NCBI RefSeq assembly: GCF_022414535.1
Contig: NZ_JADWYM010000016.1
Location: forward strand, 62,001-126,000
DNA from: Streptomyces sp. MUM 2J
GTDB taxonomy: Bacteria > Actinomycetota > Actinomycetes > Streptomycetales > Streptomycetaceae
Length of the DNA stretch: 64,000 bases
Reading direction: 5' to 3'
Shown here: in pieces, positions 17,752-25,781 of the stretch
Layout: every line of letters begins with the position of its first letter
Numbering within the stretch: the first letter of the stretch is position 1
Notes under the pieces: model-generated
Told to the model about the DNA's origin: nothing
Databases searched by the model: none
What the model saw: only the letters and a program-made list of their open reading frames with translations
Position numbers and translations under genes: made by a program

Positions 17752-18885
17752 GTGACCGGCCCTCACGAGGGCAGCCCCGGCAACGCGCTGCGGCGCGGTC
17801 CGTTCACCTTCGGCCCGCTGGACGAGGGTGAGGCCCTGGTGGAGCCGATCCTCGGCTCCTGGGAGGCCAACGTCGATCACGCGCTGGCCCGTTCACCGAT
17901 CGACGTGTGCAGCAGCCGTGGTGAGGACACGGTGGTCGTCGGCAACATGGGCGTGGTCCGCGTGCTCAAGGTGAATGCGGGCAGCCGTGACGTCCGGGTC
18001 CGCGAAGGGGACCTGTGCATGCTGATGCCGTTCGGCAAGCTCGACCGCTTCGGCTACGCCGAACTCGCCTACGCCTATGACGCCCCCCACACCATCGGCC
18101 TGCTGGCCAAGCAGTCGAAGATGCACGTGCGGGTGCTCCTGCCCGTCCCTGACGGCACGGCGTACTCGCTGCCCCAGTGGGCCACGTACGGTCGGTACTT
18201 CACCGCCTGGGACAACTGGCACAAGGCGTACGGGTGCTGGCGGACGCAGGTGGCCGACGACGACCCGGCGAACCACCTGGTGTTCGGGTGGGGCGGCGGC
18301 GTGGCCTTCGCCGAGCTGATGCTGGCCAAGCGGGCCGGGTTCCGGGTGGCGATGACGGCGGGCTCGGACGAACGTGTCGCCTTGCTGCGAGAGAACGGGA
18401 TCACCCCGGTGGACCGCCGGCTGTTCCCCGACCTGTCCCTGCCCGCCCGGGAGGAACGCGGGGACCGGGAGAGACACCAGCGGCGGCGGACGTCGGTCAA
18501 GGAGTTCCTGGGCCTCGTCAACGAACTCAGCGACGGGCGCGGAGTCGCGATCTTCGTGGACAACATCGGTCAGCCCCTGTACGACGTCACCCTGACGGCG
18601 CTGGCCCGCGCGGGGGTCGTCACCACGTGCGGCTGGAAGGCGGGGATGCGCCTGACCCATCTGCGGGGTGCCGAGTCCATCAGCCGGCACATCCATGTGA
18701 ACACGCACGTCTGGCAGTTGCAGGAATCACCGGCCATCCGGGACTTCCAGGAGGCCGAGGGCTGGATAGCGCCGAAGGGGTCGGACGTCGTCTACGACTT
18801 CGACCGCGTGCCCGAACTGGCCGACGACTACGCGAACGGCAGGATCACCTCGTACTTCCCCATGTACCGCGTGAACCCGGTCTGA
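17752..18885 (+). CDS. Medium-chain dehydrogenase/reductase, crotonyl-CoA-reductase-like
   Basis: 377 residues from the first canonical start (GTG 17752). The fold is that of zinc-independent quinone-oxidoreductase/enoyl reductases: an N-terminal GroES-like part (GNMGVVRVLKVNAG, REGDLCMLMPFG) and a nucleotide-binding part (GWGGGVAFAELMLAKRAG) followed by FVDNIGQPLYDVTL. Coding-like sequence (IYSPDAWVLRSG) extends about 13 codons upstream of the GTG, and a strong GGAGG at 17703-17707 sits correctly for an ATC codon at 17713. The true start may therefore be non-canonical. It may reduce a 2,3-enoyl-thioester made on the adjacent ACP; carboxylation activity cannot be judged from sequence. Confidence 0.8.
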   Translation: MTGPHEGSPGNALRRGPFTFGPLDEGEALVEPILGSWEANVDHALARSPIDVCSSRGEDTVVVGNMGVVRVLKVNAGSRDVRVREGDLCMLMPFGKLDRFGYAELAYAYDAPHTIGLLAKQSKMHVRVLLPVPDGTAYSLPQWATYGRYFTAWDNWHKAYGCWRTQVADDDPANHLVFGWGGGVAFAELMLAKRAGFRVAMTAGSDERVALLRENGITPVDRRLFPDLSLPAREERGDRERHQRRRTSVKEFLGLVNELSDGRGVAIFVDNIGQPLYDVTLTALARAGVVTTCGWKAGMRLTHLRGAESISRHIHVNTHVWQLQESPAIRDFQEAEGWIAPKGSDVVYDFDRVPELADDYANGRITSYFPMYRVNPV

Positions 18886-18908
18886 CCGGCCCGAAGAAGA
18901 AGGGTGCC

Positions 18909-20069
18909 ATGACAGCGGAGCTGCTCAAGCGCATACGGGACTTCACCGCGAACGAGCTGGCCGGGAAGGACACGCACTTCGACGAGCTGCCGGAACAGCC
19001 TACGGTCGAGGCGTCCCGGCTGCACGACCTCGGCCTCGCCAACTGGTGGGTGCCGGTGCAGTACGGAGGACTGGGTGTCTCCTTGACGGAGAGCGTCGAC
19101 ATCGTGTCCGAACTGGCCTACGGCGACGCCGGTTTCGCGTTCGGTGCCTTCCTGCCCGTCCTGGGCGGCATCATGCTCCAGCACTTCGGCACCGAGGAGC
19201 TGGCCCGCCCGGCGCTGGAAGCGCTGGCGGCCGAAGGCGGTCGGATCGCCGTACTCGGCAGTGAGGAGGAGGCCGGCAGCGAGCTGGTCAGGATCACCAC
19301 CACCTTCCGCACGGAAGGAGACCGGCTGGTGCTCAACGGCGACAAGTACTTCTCCACCAACACCGACACGGCCGGACTGCTGCTGGTGCTCGCCCGCTCG
19401 GCCGACGACACCGCGGACTTCGCCGTCGTCGCGATACCCCGTGACACTCCCGGAGTCGAGATCGTCAAGCGCTGGGACCTGCTCGGCGTCCGGGGCACCG
19501 GCACGTACCGCGTACGCCTCGACGACTGCGCCGTCCCCTCCGCCAGCCGCCTCGACGGCGGCGGGCTGCGCATCCTCGAGGCGGGCCTGAACGCGAGCCG
19601 CATCCTGATCGCGGCCTGCGCGGTGGGAATCGCCAGGCGCGTCAGGGACCTGTCGATGGAGTACGCGGCCGTGAAACGCCTCAAGGGTGCCCCGCTCACC
19701 GAGAACGCCGTATTCGCCGGAAAGCTCGGGCAGATGGAGACGCTGATCGACGTCATGCGCAACCAGTGCCGGGCGGCCGCGGGCGAGTTCGACCACCTCC
19801 TGATCACGTCCGCGCGTGGCGGAACCGGTCTGCACCGGGTCGGCACGCTCCGCTCCGCACTGGCCGCCAAGCTCTTCTGCGGCCAGGCGGGCTGGGAGGT
19901 GGCCTCGACCGGCTCCGAACTGTTCGGCGGTCTCGGCTACACGCAGGACCACCCGATCGGAAAACTGGTCCGTGACATGCGTTTCGTCGCCGTTGTCGAA
20001 GGCGGCGAAGACGTCGTACGTGACCTCATGTACGCCCGCTACGTGGTTCCCGCCCGGAAACGGCGGTGA
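18909..20069 (+). CDS. Acyl-CoA/acyl-ACP dehydrogenase
   Basis: 386 residues, ATG at 18909 preceded by AGAAGGG, 23 bp after the reductase gene. Typical flavoprotein dehydrogenase: LGLANWWVPVQYGGLG, a middle beta domain with DKYFSTNTDTA, a C-terminal helical bundle (LFGGLGYTQDHPIGKLVRDM) and the putative catalytic Glu in VVEGGEDVVRD. It introduces a double bond next to a thioester or further along a short acyl chain. Its pairing with a reductase, KS and ACP recalls the allylmalonyl (Tcs) set of FK506, by analogy only. It is the last gene of the operon. Confidence 0.92.
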   Translation: MTAELLKRIRDFTANELAGKDTHFDELPEQPTVEASRLHDLGLANWWVPVQYGGLGVSLTESVDIVSELAYGDAGFAFGAFLPVLGGIMLQHFGTEELARPALEALAAEGGRIAVLGSEEEAGSELVRITTTFRTEGDRLVLNGDKYFSTNTDTAGLLLVLARSADDTADFAVVAIPRDTPGVEIVKRWDLLGVRGTGTYRVRLDDCAVPSASRLDGGGLRILEAGLNASRILIAACAVGIARRVRDLSMEYAAVKRLKGAPLTENAVFAGKLGQMETLIDVMRNQCRAAAGEFDHLLITSARGGTGLHRVGTLRSALAAKLFCGQAGWEVASTGSELFGGLGYTQDHPIGKLVRDMRFVAVVEGGEDVVRDLMYARYVVPARKRR

Positions 20070-20848
20070 GGAGCGGGAGGTCACGCGGCCGGTGGGAGCG
20101 GGGCCGGTGGTGCACGGGCCGGCGCTCACCGGCACAGCGGACCGGCAGCGGCAAGGAACGACGTCACGGACGCGCCCCGGGCCGGTGCGAGCGCGGCGCA
20201 CGGCCCGCCGGCCTGGCCGCACCTCTGCCAGGGCAGGGTTCCGCCTGACGCGTGCCGCCCGCTTGCGGTCCACGGACGGCGCCGGCGCGGCGCACCGTCT
20301 CCTCACGCTGTAGCGGCGCTGACGAGCACCCCGGACGTGCCGCCGCCGTCTTCGGGGTCGCGCTCCCTCTCCCGCGGCTCGCGGGCTCTCCTGCGGAGGG
20401 GGCACCTCCCGAGGTCATGCTCGCTCCGTTCCCCGGGGCACGCTTGCTTCCGCCTCCCCGCGCACCCATGACCGGCGGCAGACCTCACCCGCTCACGTCC
20501 CGCCACCACGCTCACTCCTGCGTGCGTGCACCGGGGTGCCGCCACAGGGCGATGCCGACCCCTCTGCCCGCCGCCGGACAAGACGCCGACGGAGAGAGCG
20601 TCCGGCCGCGCAGCTCCGATGTCATCGGGTGACATACGTGATGCCATGGGGTGCCAGGTGATGCCATGGGGTGCCACACGATGCCATCCGGCGTGTTCCC
20701 GATACAGGAGGGAGTGCGAGCGCGAGCGGCGCCACCATGGCTGCCCTCTCCTTTCCACCGTCGCGGCGACTACGCCATTTCAAGCCGGATTCCCAGATGG
20801 CGCCATTTAAGCTTGCAGACAGCGCCATAGTGGTGCCATCATGGCGGC
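20070..20848. other. Intergenic region with repeated operator-like sequences
   Basis: 779 bp without a credible gene. The first ~550 bp are very GC-rich and hold nothing I recognise. The last ~220 bp are lower in GC and contain the two blocks of repeated TGCCAT/ATGGC motifs listed separately. Confidence 0.5.
20641..20687. repeat. Tandem 20-bp-period operator-like repeats
   Basis: ATGCCATGGGGTGCCA occurs at 20641-20656 and again exactly at 20661-20676, followed by ATGCCAT at 20681-20687. The period is 20 bp, about two helical turns, so bound dimers would stack on one face of the DNA. The block lies 160-210 bp before a ribbon-helix-helix-like gene, whose product may bind here. Confidence 0.65.
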
Positions 20849-20853
20849 ATGGA
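20796..20853. promoter_or_regulatory. Second block of GCCAT/ATGGC palindromes at the start of the RHH gene
   Basis: Contains ATGGCGCCAT (10-bp perfect palindrome), then GCGCCATAGTGGTGCCAT and ATGGCGGCATGG running into the start codon of the next gene. The same half-site as the upstream tandem repeats. It overlaps where the promoter must be, as expected for an autoregulatory operator. No good ribosome site precedes the ATG, so the transcript may be leaderless. Confidence 0.5.
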
Positions 20854-21361
20854 CCTCACCCCGTATGTCGACACCCTCCGGCGCGAACTCGCGGTGGCCG
20901 CCGAAGCCGGAGGGGAAGACGCACGCAAGGTGGCAGAGCGGCTCACTGCTCCTCTGGAGTCGGCGACCCGTCTGACCATGCTCAATGTCCTCTCGGCGGC
21001 GATGGACGAGATCACTCGCGAGCTCGCTCCCGGGTCGGTCGACGTACGGCTGCGCGGGCTGGAACCCACCTTCGTCGTGACACCACCGCCCACCGACGAC
21101 CCCGCAGAGCCCGTCGAGGCCGTCGAACCTCCCGTGACGCAGATGCCGGCCGACAGCGAAGGAGGCGGCCCCGCCCGCATCAACCTGCGCCTGCCGGCCC
21201 ACCTCAAGACACGCGCCGAGGAGGCCGCGAAACGCGAGGGACTGTCGGTCAACACCTGGCTGGTCCGGGCCGTGTCGACCGCGGTCGAGGGGGACTCCCG
21301 GCCGCGCACGACGGAGAAGACACGCACGGTCGGACAGAGCCTCACGGGCTGGGTGCGCTAG
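20849..21361 (+). CDS. Ribbon-helix-helix (Arc/HicB-type) DNA-binding protein
   Basis: 170 residues. The C-terminal ~50 residues (RINLRLPAHLKTRAEEAAKR then GLSVNTWLVRAVSTAVEG) are a classic ribbon-helix-helix: a basic beta strand followed by two helices. The N-terminal part is helical and acidic, with a proline-rich linker around residues 75-100. No toxin partner gene is adjacent, so 'antitoxin' naming would be misleading; a transcription factor controlling this gene and the downstream DUF4097/ABC genes is more likely. Operator-like repeats surround its promoter. Its TAG stop lies in a CTAG bordering mobile element copy 3. Confidence 0.8.
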   Translation: MDLTPYVDTLRRELAVAAEAGGEDARKVAERLTAPLESATRLTMLNVLSAAMDEITRELAPGSVDVRLRGLEPTFVVTPPPTDDPAEPVEAVEPPVTQMPADSEGGGPARINLRLPAHLKTRAEEAAKREGLSVNTWLVRAVSTAVEGDSRPRTTEKTRTVGQSLTGWVR

Positions 21362-21493
21362 TGCCGCGACGGGCGACGTTCACCGCGTCGCGACGCCCGG
21401 CACGCTCCCCCGCCGCCCCAGGGGCGTGGGCGGTCCCCCCACCCGCCGCACCGGACGCCGCTTCTTGACGGGCGAACGTCACCCGCCGCGGCA
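21362..21493. mobile_element. MITE-like element, copy 3 (diverged, 132 bp core)
   Basis: The ends are inverted repeats of about 24 bp (TGCCGCGACGGGCGACGTTC against the complement of the right end) that match the ends of copies 1 and 2; the interior is different and shorter. It is flanked by CTAG (21358-21361, holding the upstream stop codon) and CCGG (21494-21497). The same family in a different sub-form. No coding capacity. Confidence 0.7.
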
Positions 21494-21574
21494 CCGGTCG
21501 CGTCCACTCCCGCACCACTCCGCACCACGTCCCACCCCAGGGACGGACCAACGAGCCACGAGGACGGTACAGCC

Positions 21575-22417
21575 ATGCCTTCTTTCGACACTCCCGAAGC
21601 GATTTCGGTCACGGCACACGTGTACTCCGGTTCCATCCTCTTCACCACGGGCGACCGCACCAGCACCGTCGTCAAGGTGGAGCCCCGCGACCCGAAGCAC
21701 GACGAGGACGCGCGGGCGGCCGAGCGGACCGAGGTCGCCTACGCGAGCGGCGCACTGACCGTCAGGACCCCCAAGGCCAACCTCATCGGGCGCTCCGGCA
21801 CCGTCGACGTGACGGTGGAACTGCCCACGGGCTCGAACATCGACGTCTCCGGTGCGGGGGCCCAGGTGCTCGGCGAGGGCCGGCTGGGCGACGTCCGCCT
21901 GAAGACCACCTCCGGTGACGTGCGTCTCGACACGACCGGGCCGCTCCAGCTGAGCGCCTCCCACGGCTCGATCACCGTGAACCGGGTCGAGGGCACGGCC
22001 GAGATCACCACCAACTCCGGCAACCTGCGCGTCGGCCTCGTGGACGGCCCCGCCGTCCTCAAGAACGCGCACGGCAGTACCACCGTCGATGCCGTGACCG
22101 GCGAGTTGCGGGTGAACGGCGTCAACGGCGGCGTGGACATCGCGCGCGCCGAGGCGTCGGTCACCGGCACCACCACCAACGGCCACCTCCGCGTCGCGGA
22201 CGTTGCCCGCGGCAGTGTCCACCTGGAGACCGCCAACGGCCCCATCGAGGTGGGCATCCGCGAGGGCACCGCTGCCTGGCTCGACGTCGCCTCCAAGCGC
22301 GGACAGGTGCGCAACACGCTGGCCACGACCGACACCCCGGAGCAGACCGAGGAGACCGTCAGCGTCCACGCACGGTCCAACTGGGGCAACATCGACATCC
22401 GCCGAGCCCGGGCCTGA
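21575..22417 (+). CDS. DUF4097-family beta-repeat protein
   Basis: 280 residues, ATG preceded by GAGGACGG. Repeated short beta-strand units (for example TTSGDVRLDTTG, TTNSGNLRVGLVDG, TTTNGHLRVADV, TANGPIEVG) predict a right-handed beta solenoid of the DUF4097 type. No signal peptide or membrane helix is seen, so it is probably cytoplasmic. The molecular role of the family is unknown. It lies upstream of a drug-exporter-like ABC transporter and downstream of the RHH gene; a shared regulon is plausible. Confidence 0.85.
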   Translation: MPSFDTPEAISVTAHVYSGSILFTTGDRTSTVVKVEPRDPKHDEDARAAERTEVAYASGALTVRTPKANLIGRSGTVDVTVELPTGSNIDVSGAGAQVLGEGRLGDVRLKTTSGDVRLDTTGPLQLSASHGSITVNRVEGTAEITTNSGNLRVGLVDGPAVLKNAHGSTTVDAVTGELRVNGVNGGVDIARAEASVTGTTTNGHLRVADVARGSVHLETANGPIEVGIREGTAAWLDVASKRGQVRNTLATTDTPEQTEETVSVHARSNWGNIDIRRARA

Positions 22418-22440
22418 ACCCCCACCCGCTCACCCCGCGC

Positions 22441-22477
22441 CACTTCAGCCTCAAGCCCACGTCACTTCAGCCTCAAG
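22441..22477. repeat. 15-bp direct repeat before the ABC transporter gene
   Basis: CACTTCAGCCTCAAG occurs at 22441-22455 and 22463-22477, 22 bp apart, in the short gap between the DUF4097 gene and the ATPase gene. The second copy ends directly at the AAGGAAGGG ribosome site. It may be a duplication scar or a binding site. Confidence 0.6.
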
Positions 22478-22491
22478 AAGGAAGGGTTCCC

Positions 22492-23484
22492 ATGGCTTCT
22501 TCTGTCATGCCCTCATCCAGGAAGGGTGAGGGCACGCCGCCCCCGGTCGCCATTTCCGCCGTCGGGCTGCGCAAGTCGTTCGGCGACAAGACCGTCCTCG
22601 ACGGCATCGACCTGCACATCCCGACCGGGTCCGTGTTCGCGCTGCTCGGGCCGAACGGCGCCGGCAAGACCACCGCCGTGAAGATCCTCTCCACGCTCAT
22701 CACCGCCGACGCCGGTGAGCTGCGCGTCGGCGGCCACGACGTGACCACCGCCCCGCAGGCCGTGCGCGCCGCGATCGGCGTCACCGGGCAGTTCTCCGCC
22801 ATCGACGGCCTGATCACGGGCGAGGAGAACATGCTTCTCATGGCGGACCTGCAACACCTCTCCAAGCAGGAGGGACGGCGGGCCGCCGCCGGACTGCTGG
22901 AGCGCTTCGACCTCACCGAGGCCGCGAAGAAGCCCGCCTCCACCTACTCCGGCGGCATGAAGCGCCGCCTGGACCTGGCGATGACGCTGGTGGGCAACCC
23001 TCGGATCATCTTCCTCGACGAGCCCACCACCGGCCTCGACCCCCGCTCCCGCCACAGCATGTGGCAGATCGTCCGCGAGCTGGTCTCCGACGGCGTCACC
23101 GTCTTCCTCACCACGCAGTACCTGGAGGAGGCCGACGAACTCGCCGACCACATCGCCGTCCTCAACAACGGCAAGATCGCCGCCCAGGGAAGCGCCGAGG
23201 AACTCAAGCGACGCATCCCCGGCGGGCACATCCGGCTCCGCTTCACCGACCCGGCGGCATACCAGGCCGCCGCCGCCGCGCTGCGCGAGGTCAACCGCGA
23301 CGACGAGGCGCTGGCCCTGCGCATCCCCAGCGACGGCAGCCAGCGCGAGCTGCGCTCCGTCCTCGACTGGCTGGACTCCGCCGGCATCGAGGCGGACGAG
23401 CTCGCCGTGCACACCCCCGACCTCGACGACGTCTTCTTCGCCCTGACCGGCGGCACCGACCAGCACAAGGAGACTGCCCGATGA
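22492..23484 (+). CDS. ABC transporter ATP-binding protein, DrrA type
   Basis: 330 residues. Walker A is GPNGAGKTT, the signature is YSGGMKRRLDLA, Walker B is IIFLDEPTTGLDP, and the switch region contains FLTTQYLEEADELAD. The C-terminal extension ending LDDVFFALTGG is typical of daunorubicin-resistance (DrrA) ATPases. It energises the permease encoded next (overlapping ATGA) to export a hydrophobic compound or lipid at the membrane. The substrate is unknown. An AAGGAAGGG ribosome site precedes the ATG. Confidence 0.93.
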   Translation: MASSVMPSSRKGEGTPPPVAISAVGLRKSFGDKTVLDGIDLHIPTGSVFALLGPNGAGKTTAVKILSTLITADAGELRVGGHDVTTAPQAVRAAIGVTGQFSAIDGLITGEENMLLMADLQHLSKQEGRRAAAGLLERFDLTEAAKKPASTYSGGMKRRLDLAMTLVGNPRIIFLDEPTTGLDPRSRHSMWQIVRELVSDGVTVFLTTQYLEEADELADHIAVLNNGKIAAQGSAEELKRRIPGGHIRLRFTDPAAYQAAAAALREVNRDDEALALRIPSDGSQRELRSVLDWLDSAGIEADELAVHTPDLDDVFFALTGGTDQHKETAR

Positions 23485-24272
23485 GCGCCCTCTCCCTCGC
23501 CGTACGCGACTCCTCCACGATGCTGCGCCGCAACCTCCTGCACGCCCGGCGCTATCCCTCGCTCACCCTGAACCTGCTGCTCACGCCGATCATGATGCTG
23601 CTGCTGTTCGTCTACATCTTCGGCGACGTGATGAGCGCGGGCATCGGCGGTGGCCATGCCGACCGCTCCCAGTACATCGCCTACATCGTTCCCGGGATCC
23701 TGCTGATGACCATCGGCAGCACCGTGATCGGGGCCGCGGTGTCCGTCTCCACCGACATGGCCGAGGGCATCATCGCCCGGTTCCGCACGATGGCGGTCCA
23801 CCGCGGCTCGGTGCTCATCGGGCATGTGGTCGGCAGCGTGATGCAGGTGCTCGCCAGCCTGATCCTCGTCGGTGCCGTCGCCGTGGCCATCGGCTTCCGG
23901 TCCACGGACGCCACGGCTCTGGAATGGCTGGCGGCGTTCGGGCTGCTGGCCATGTTCGCCCTGGCGCTCACCTGGATCGCGGTCGGCATGGGACTGGCCA
24001 GCCCGAACGCCGAGGCGGCCAGCAACATGGCCATGCCGTTGATCCTCCTGCCGCTCATCTCGACCGCCTTCATCCCGGCCGATACGATGCCGGGCTGGTT
24101 CCAGCCGATCGCCAAGTACCAGCCGTTCACCCCCGCCATCGAAACCCTGCGCGGCCTGCTTCTGGGCACCGGGATCGGCCACAACGGATGGCTCGCGGTC
24201 GCCTGGTGCGTGGCTCTCTCCGTCCTCGGCTACTTCTGGTCGAGGGCGCTCTTCAACCGCGACCCGAGGTAA
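23481..24272 (+). CDS. ABC-2 type permease, DrrB type
   Basis: 263 residues with about six hydrophobic segments (for example LTPIMMLLLFVYIFGDV, IVPGILLMTIGSTVIGA, LASLILVGAVAVAI, LLAMFALALTWIAVGMGL). The conserved IARFRTMAVHRGSVL and PADTMPGWFQPIAKYQP loops are those of DrrB-like ABC-2 permeases. Start and preceding stop overlap (ATGA), so it is co-translated with its ATPase. It forms the membrane channel of the exporter. Confidence 0.92.
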   Translation: MSALSLAVRDSSTMLRRNLLHARRYPSLTLNLLLTPIMMLLLFVYIFGDVMSAGIGGGHADRSQYIAYIVPGILLMTIGSTVIGAAVSVSTDMAEGIIARFRTMAVHRGSVLIGHVVGSVMQVLASLILVGAVAVAIGFRSTDATALEWLAAFGLLAMFALALTWIAVGMGLASPNAEAASNMAMPLILLPLISTAFIPADTMPGWFQPIAKYQPFTPAIETLRGLLLGTGIGHNGWLAVAWCVALSVLGYFWSRALFNRDPR

Positions 24273-24599
24273 CCGGGACGGCCACGCTCCGCGGCAAGAA
24301 CCGCTCCGGAGTGAAGGGCCGCGAGGGTGCCTCGTGGCCGGCGGAGGTGCGGTGGCCGAGGCTGTGTCCAGCCTCCGCGAGTCGTACCGGCTGACCAGCG
24401 CAGCCGAGCCTCAGGGCCGTCCGCGGAGCGGGGGAGCAACTGTCCGCGATCGGGGTGCGCCGGGCATACCGACCGATGCGAGGCGTCCGGGGCTGTCAGC
24501 CGGACCAGCCAGCTGATCTTCGTCCGGTACGCTTCGCGCGTCCGGGGCGACGACAGTGTCGGGGCCCGTTCCCATCCTTCCGAGAGTGAAGCGACCCCC
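24273..24599 (+). other. Intergenic region, nothing recognised
   Basis: 327 bp between the permease and the next membrane protein. I see no gene, repeat or clear hairpin. It should carry the promoter of the following gene. Confidence 0.4.
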
Positions 24600-25337
24600 A
24601 TGGATGACCCGATACGCCACGACGTGGTGGACCTCGCCGCGGCCGAGGGCCTCGGTCGGCACCGCGGCACGGTCCTGCCGAAGCGGCTGAGTGCAGCGAT
24701 GATCTGCAACCTGATGTTCATGGTGATCGTCGGGCTGTTCCTCTTCGTACTGCCCGCTGCCTGGTTCGTCTGGGTTGCGCTTCAGACCCCCAACTTCTCC
24801 CGCAAGGCCGCCGCCCGGCGGCTGCACTTCTTCGAACACGGGTTGGTCGAAATCGACCGCAAGGGGGAGCTGGCCGCGTTCCGCTGGGACTCGATGATGG
24901 CGCTGCAGGAGATCACCGAGACGTATGTCAACGGCTTCCACACCTCCACGACGTACCGGTACACCTTGCACAAGAAGGATGGAACGGTCCGGAAGATCAC
25001 CGACTTCTACGCCGAACCCGGCACATGGGGCCCGTTCATCCAACAGGAGATCGCCTCGGCCCAGCTGCCGGGCATGCTCCGGATGCTGGACGAGGACCAG
25101 CAGCTCGTCTTCGGCGACATCTCCCTCAACCGGGGCGGTATCGCGACACCCAAGCGCGGTGCCGTGGCCTGGGCGGAGATCGAGGATGTGCGTGTCGACA
25201 ACGGCGTGGTGGCGCTGCGGAAGTCCGGCAAGTGGCTTTCCTGGTCGAGCAAGCCGGTGAAGACCATCCCCAACTTCGTCCTCTTCCTCGCCCTGGTGGA
25301 CCACCTCCGCCGTTCGGCGGACGCGGCCGTCCGCTGA
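24600..25337 (+). CDS. Membrane protein, DUF6585-like
   Basis: 245 residues from the ATG at 24600, chosen over longer in-frame starts because upstream codons look non-coding. One hydrophobic stretch near residues 33-60 (MFMVIVGLFLFVLPAAWFVW) is a membrane anchor or hairpin. The soluble part (HFFEHGLVEIDRKGELAAFRWDSM in outline, and GAVAWAEIEDVRVDNGVVAL) resembles the pleckstrin-like DUF6585 proteins common in Streptomyces. Function unknown, and no operon partner. Confidence 0.7.
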   Translation: MDDPIRHDVVDLAAAEGLGRHRGTVLPKRLSAAMICNLMFMVIVGLFLFVLPAAWFVWVALQTPNFSRKAAARRLHFFEHGLVEIDRKGELAAFRWDSMMALQEITETYVNGFHTSTTYRYTLHKKDGTVRKITDFYAEPGTWGPFIQQEIASAQLPGMLRMLDEDQQLVFGDISLNRGGIATPKRGAVAWAEIEDVRVDNGVVALRKSGKWLSWSSKPVKTIPNFVLFLALVDHLRRSADAAVR

Positions 25338-25583
25338 CTTCCCTCGCGCCCCACGGCAGGTGAGGGACCTGTTCCAACCGGCCTCCGGGCGGTCGCGGGG
25401 ACGAGCCGCTACCGCGGCAGGGCCTACGCCGCGGCCACCTGCCCGAGTGGTCGCGGTAGGCGCCGCCGCATCACGACGTCCGCCAAACGGCGTGGCCTCT
25501 GCCGGATGGCGGAGCCGCGGCGGGCGTGGACACCATTCCGCTGGTAGTACTCGGTAGGACGACGGCTTTACCGAGAAGGGGCG

Positions 25584-25781
25584 ATGGCTGCGGTGACGGA
25601 CGGACCGATGCATCCAGGACACCCGCTGGCGGCGCCCGTGGATCTTGGTGGTACCGGGTACTACATCCACTGGGGTGTGCTGCAGATCTCGGCGGCGAAC
25701 GCCGTGGTCATCGTTCTCATGCTGATCGTTTTCGTGCTGGCGCTGCTCCTGCCCTTCCCTCGCGGTCGGCAGCGGCGATGA
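25584..25781 (+). CDS. Small single-span membrane protein of the cytochrome-b cassette
   Basis: 65 residues, ATG preceded by AAGGGG. An N-terminal hydrophilic part (HWGVLQISAANA) is followed by one membrane helix (VVIVLMLIVFVLALLLP) and a basic end (RGRQRR), so the C-terminus is inside. Its stop overlaps the start of the cytochrome b gene (ATGA), so it is probably a small subunit of the same membrane complex. I know no named family. Confidence 0.8.
   Translation: MAAVTDGPMHPGHPLAAPVDLGGTGYYIHWGVLQISAANAVVIVLMLIVFVLALLLPFPRGRQRR

Noticed and set aside
20849..21361. Calling the RHH protein a HicB antitoxin
   Set aside because: There is no adjacent HicA or other toxin gene, only a mobile element and a DUF4097 gene.
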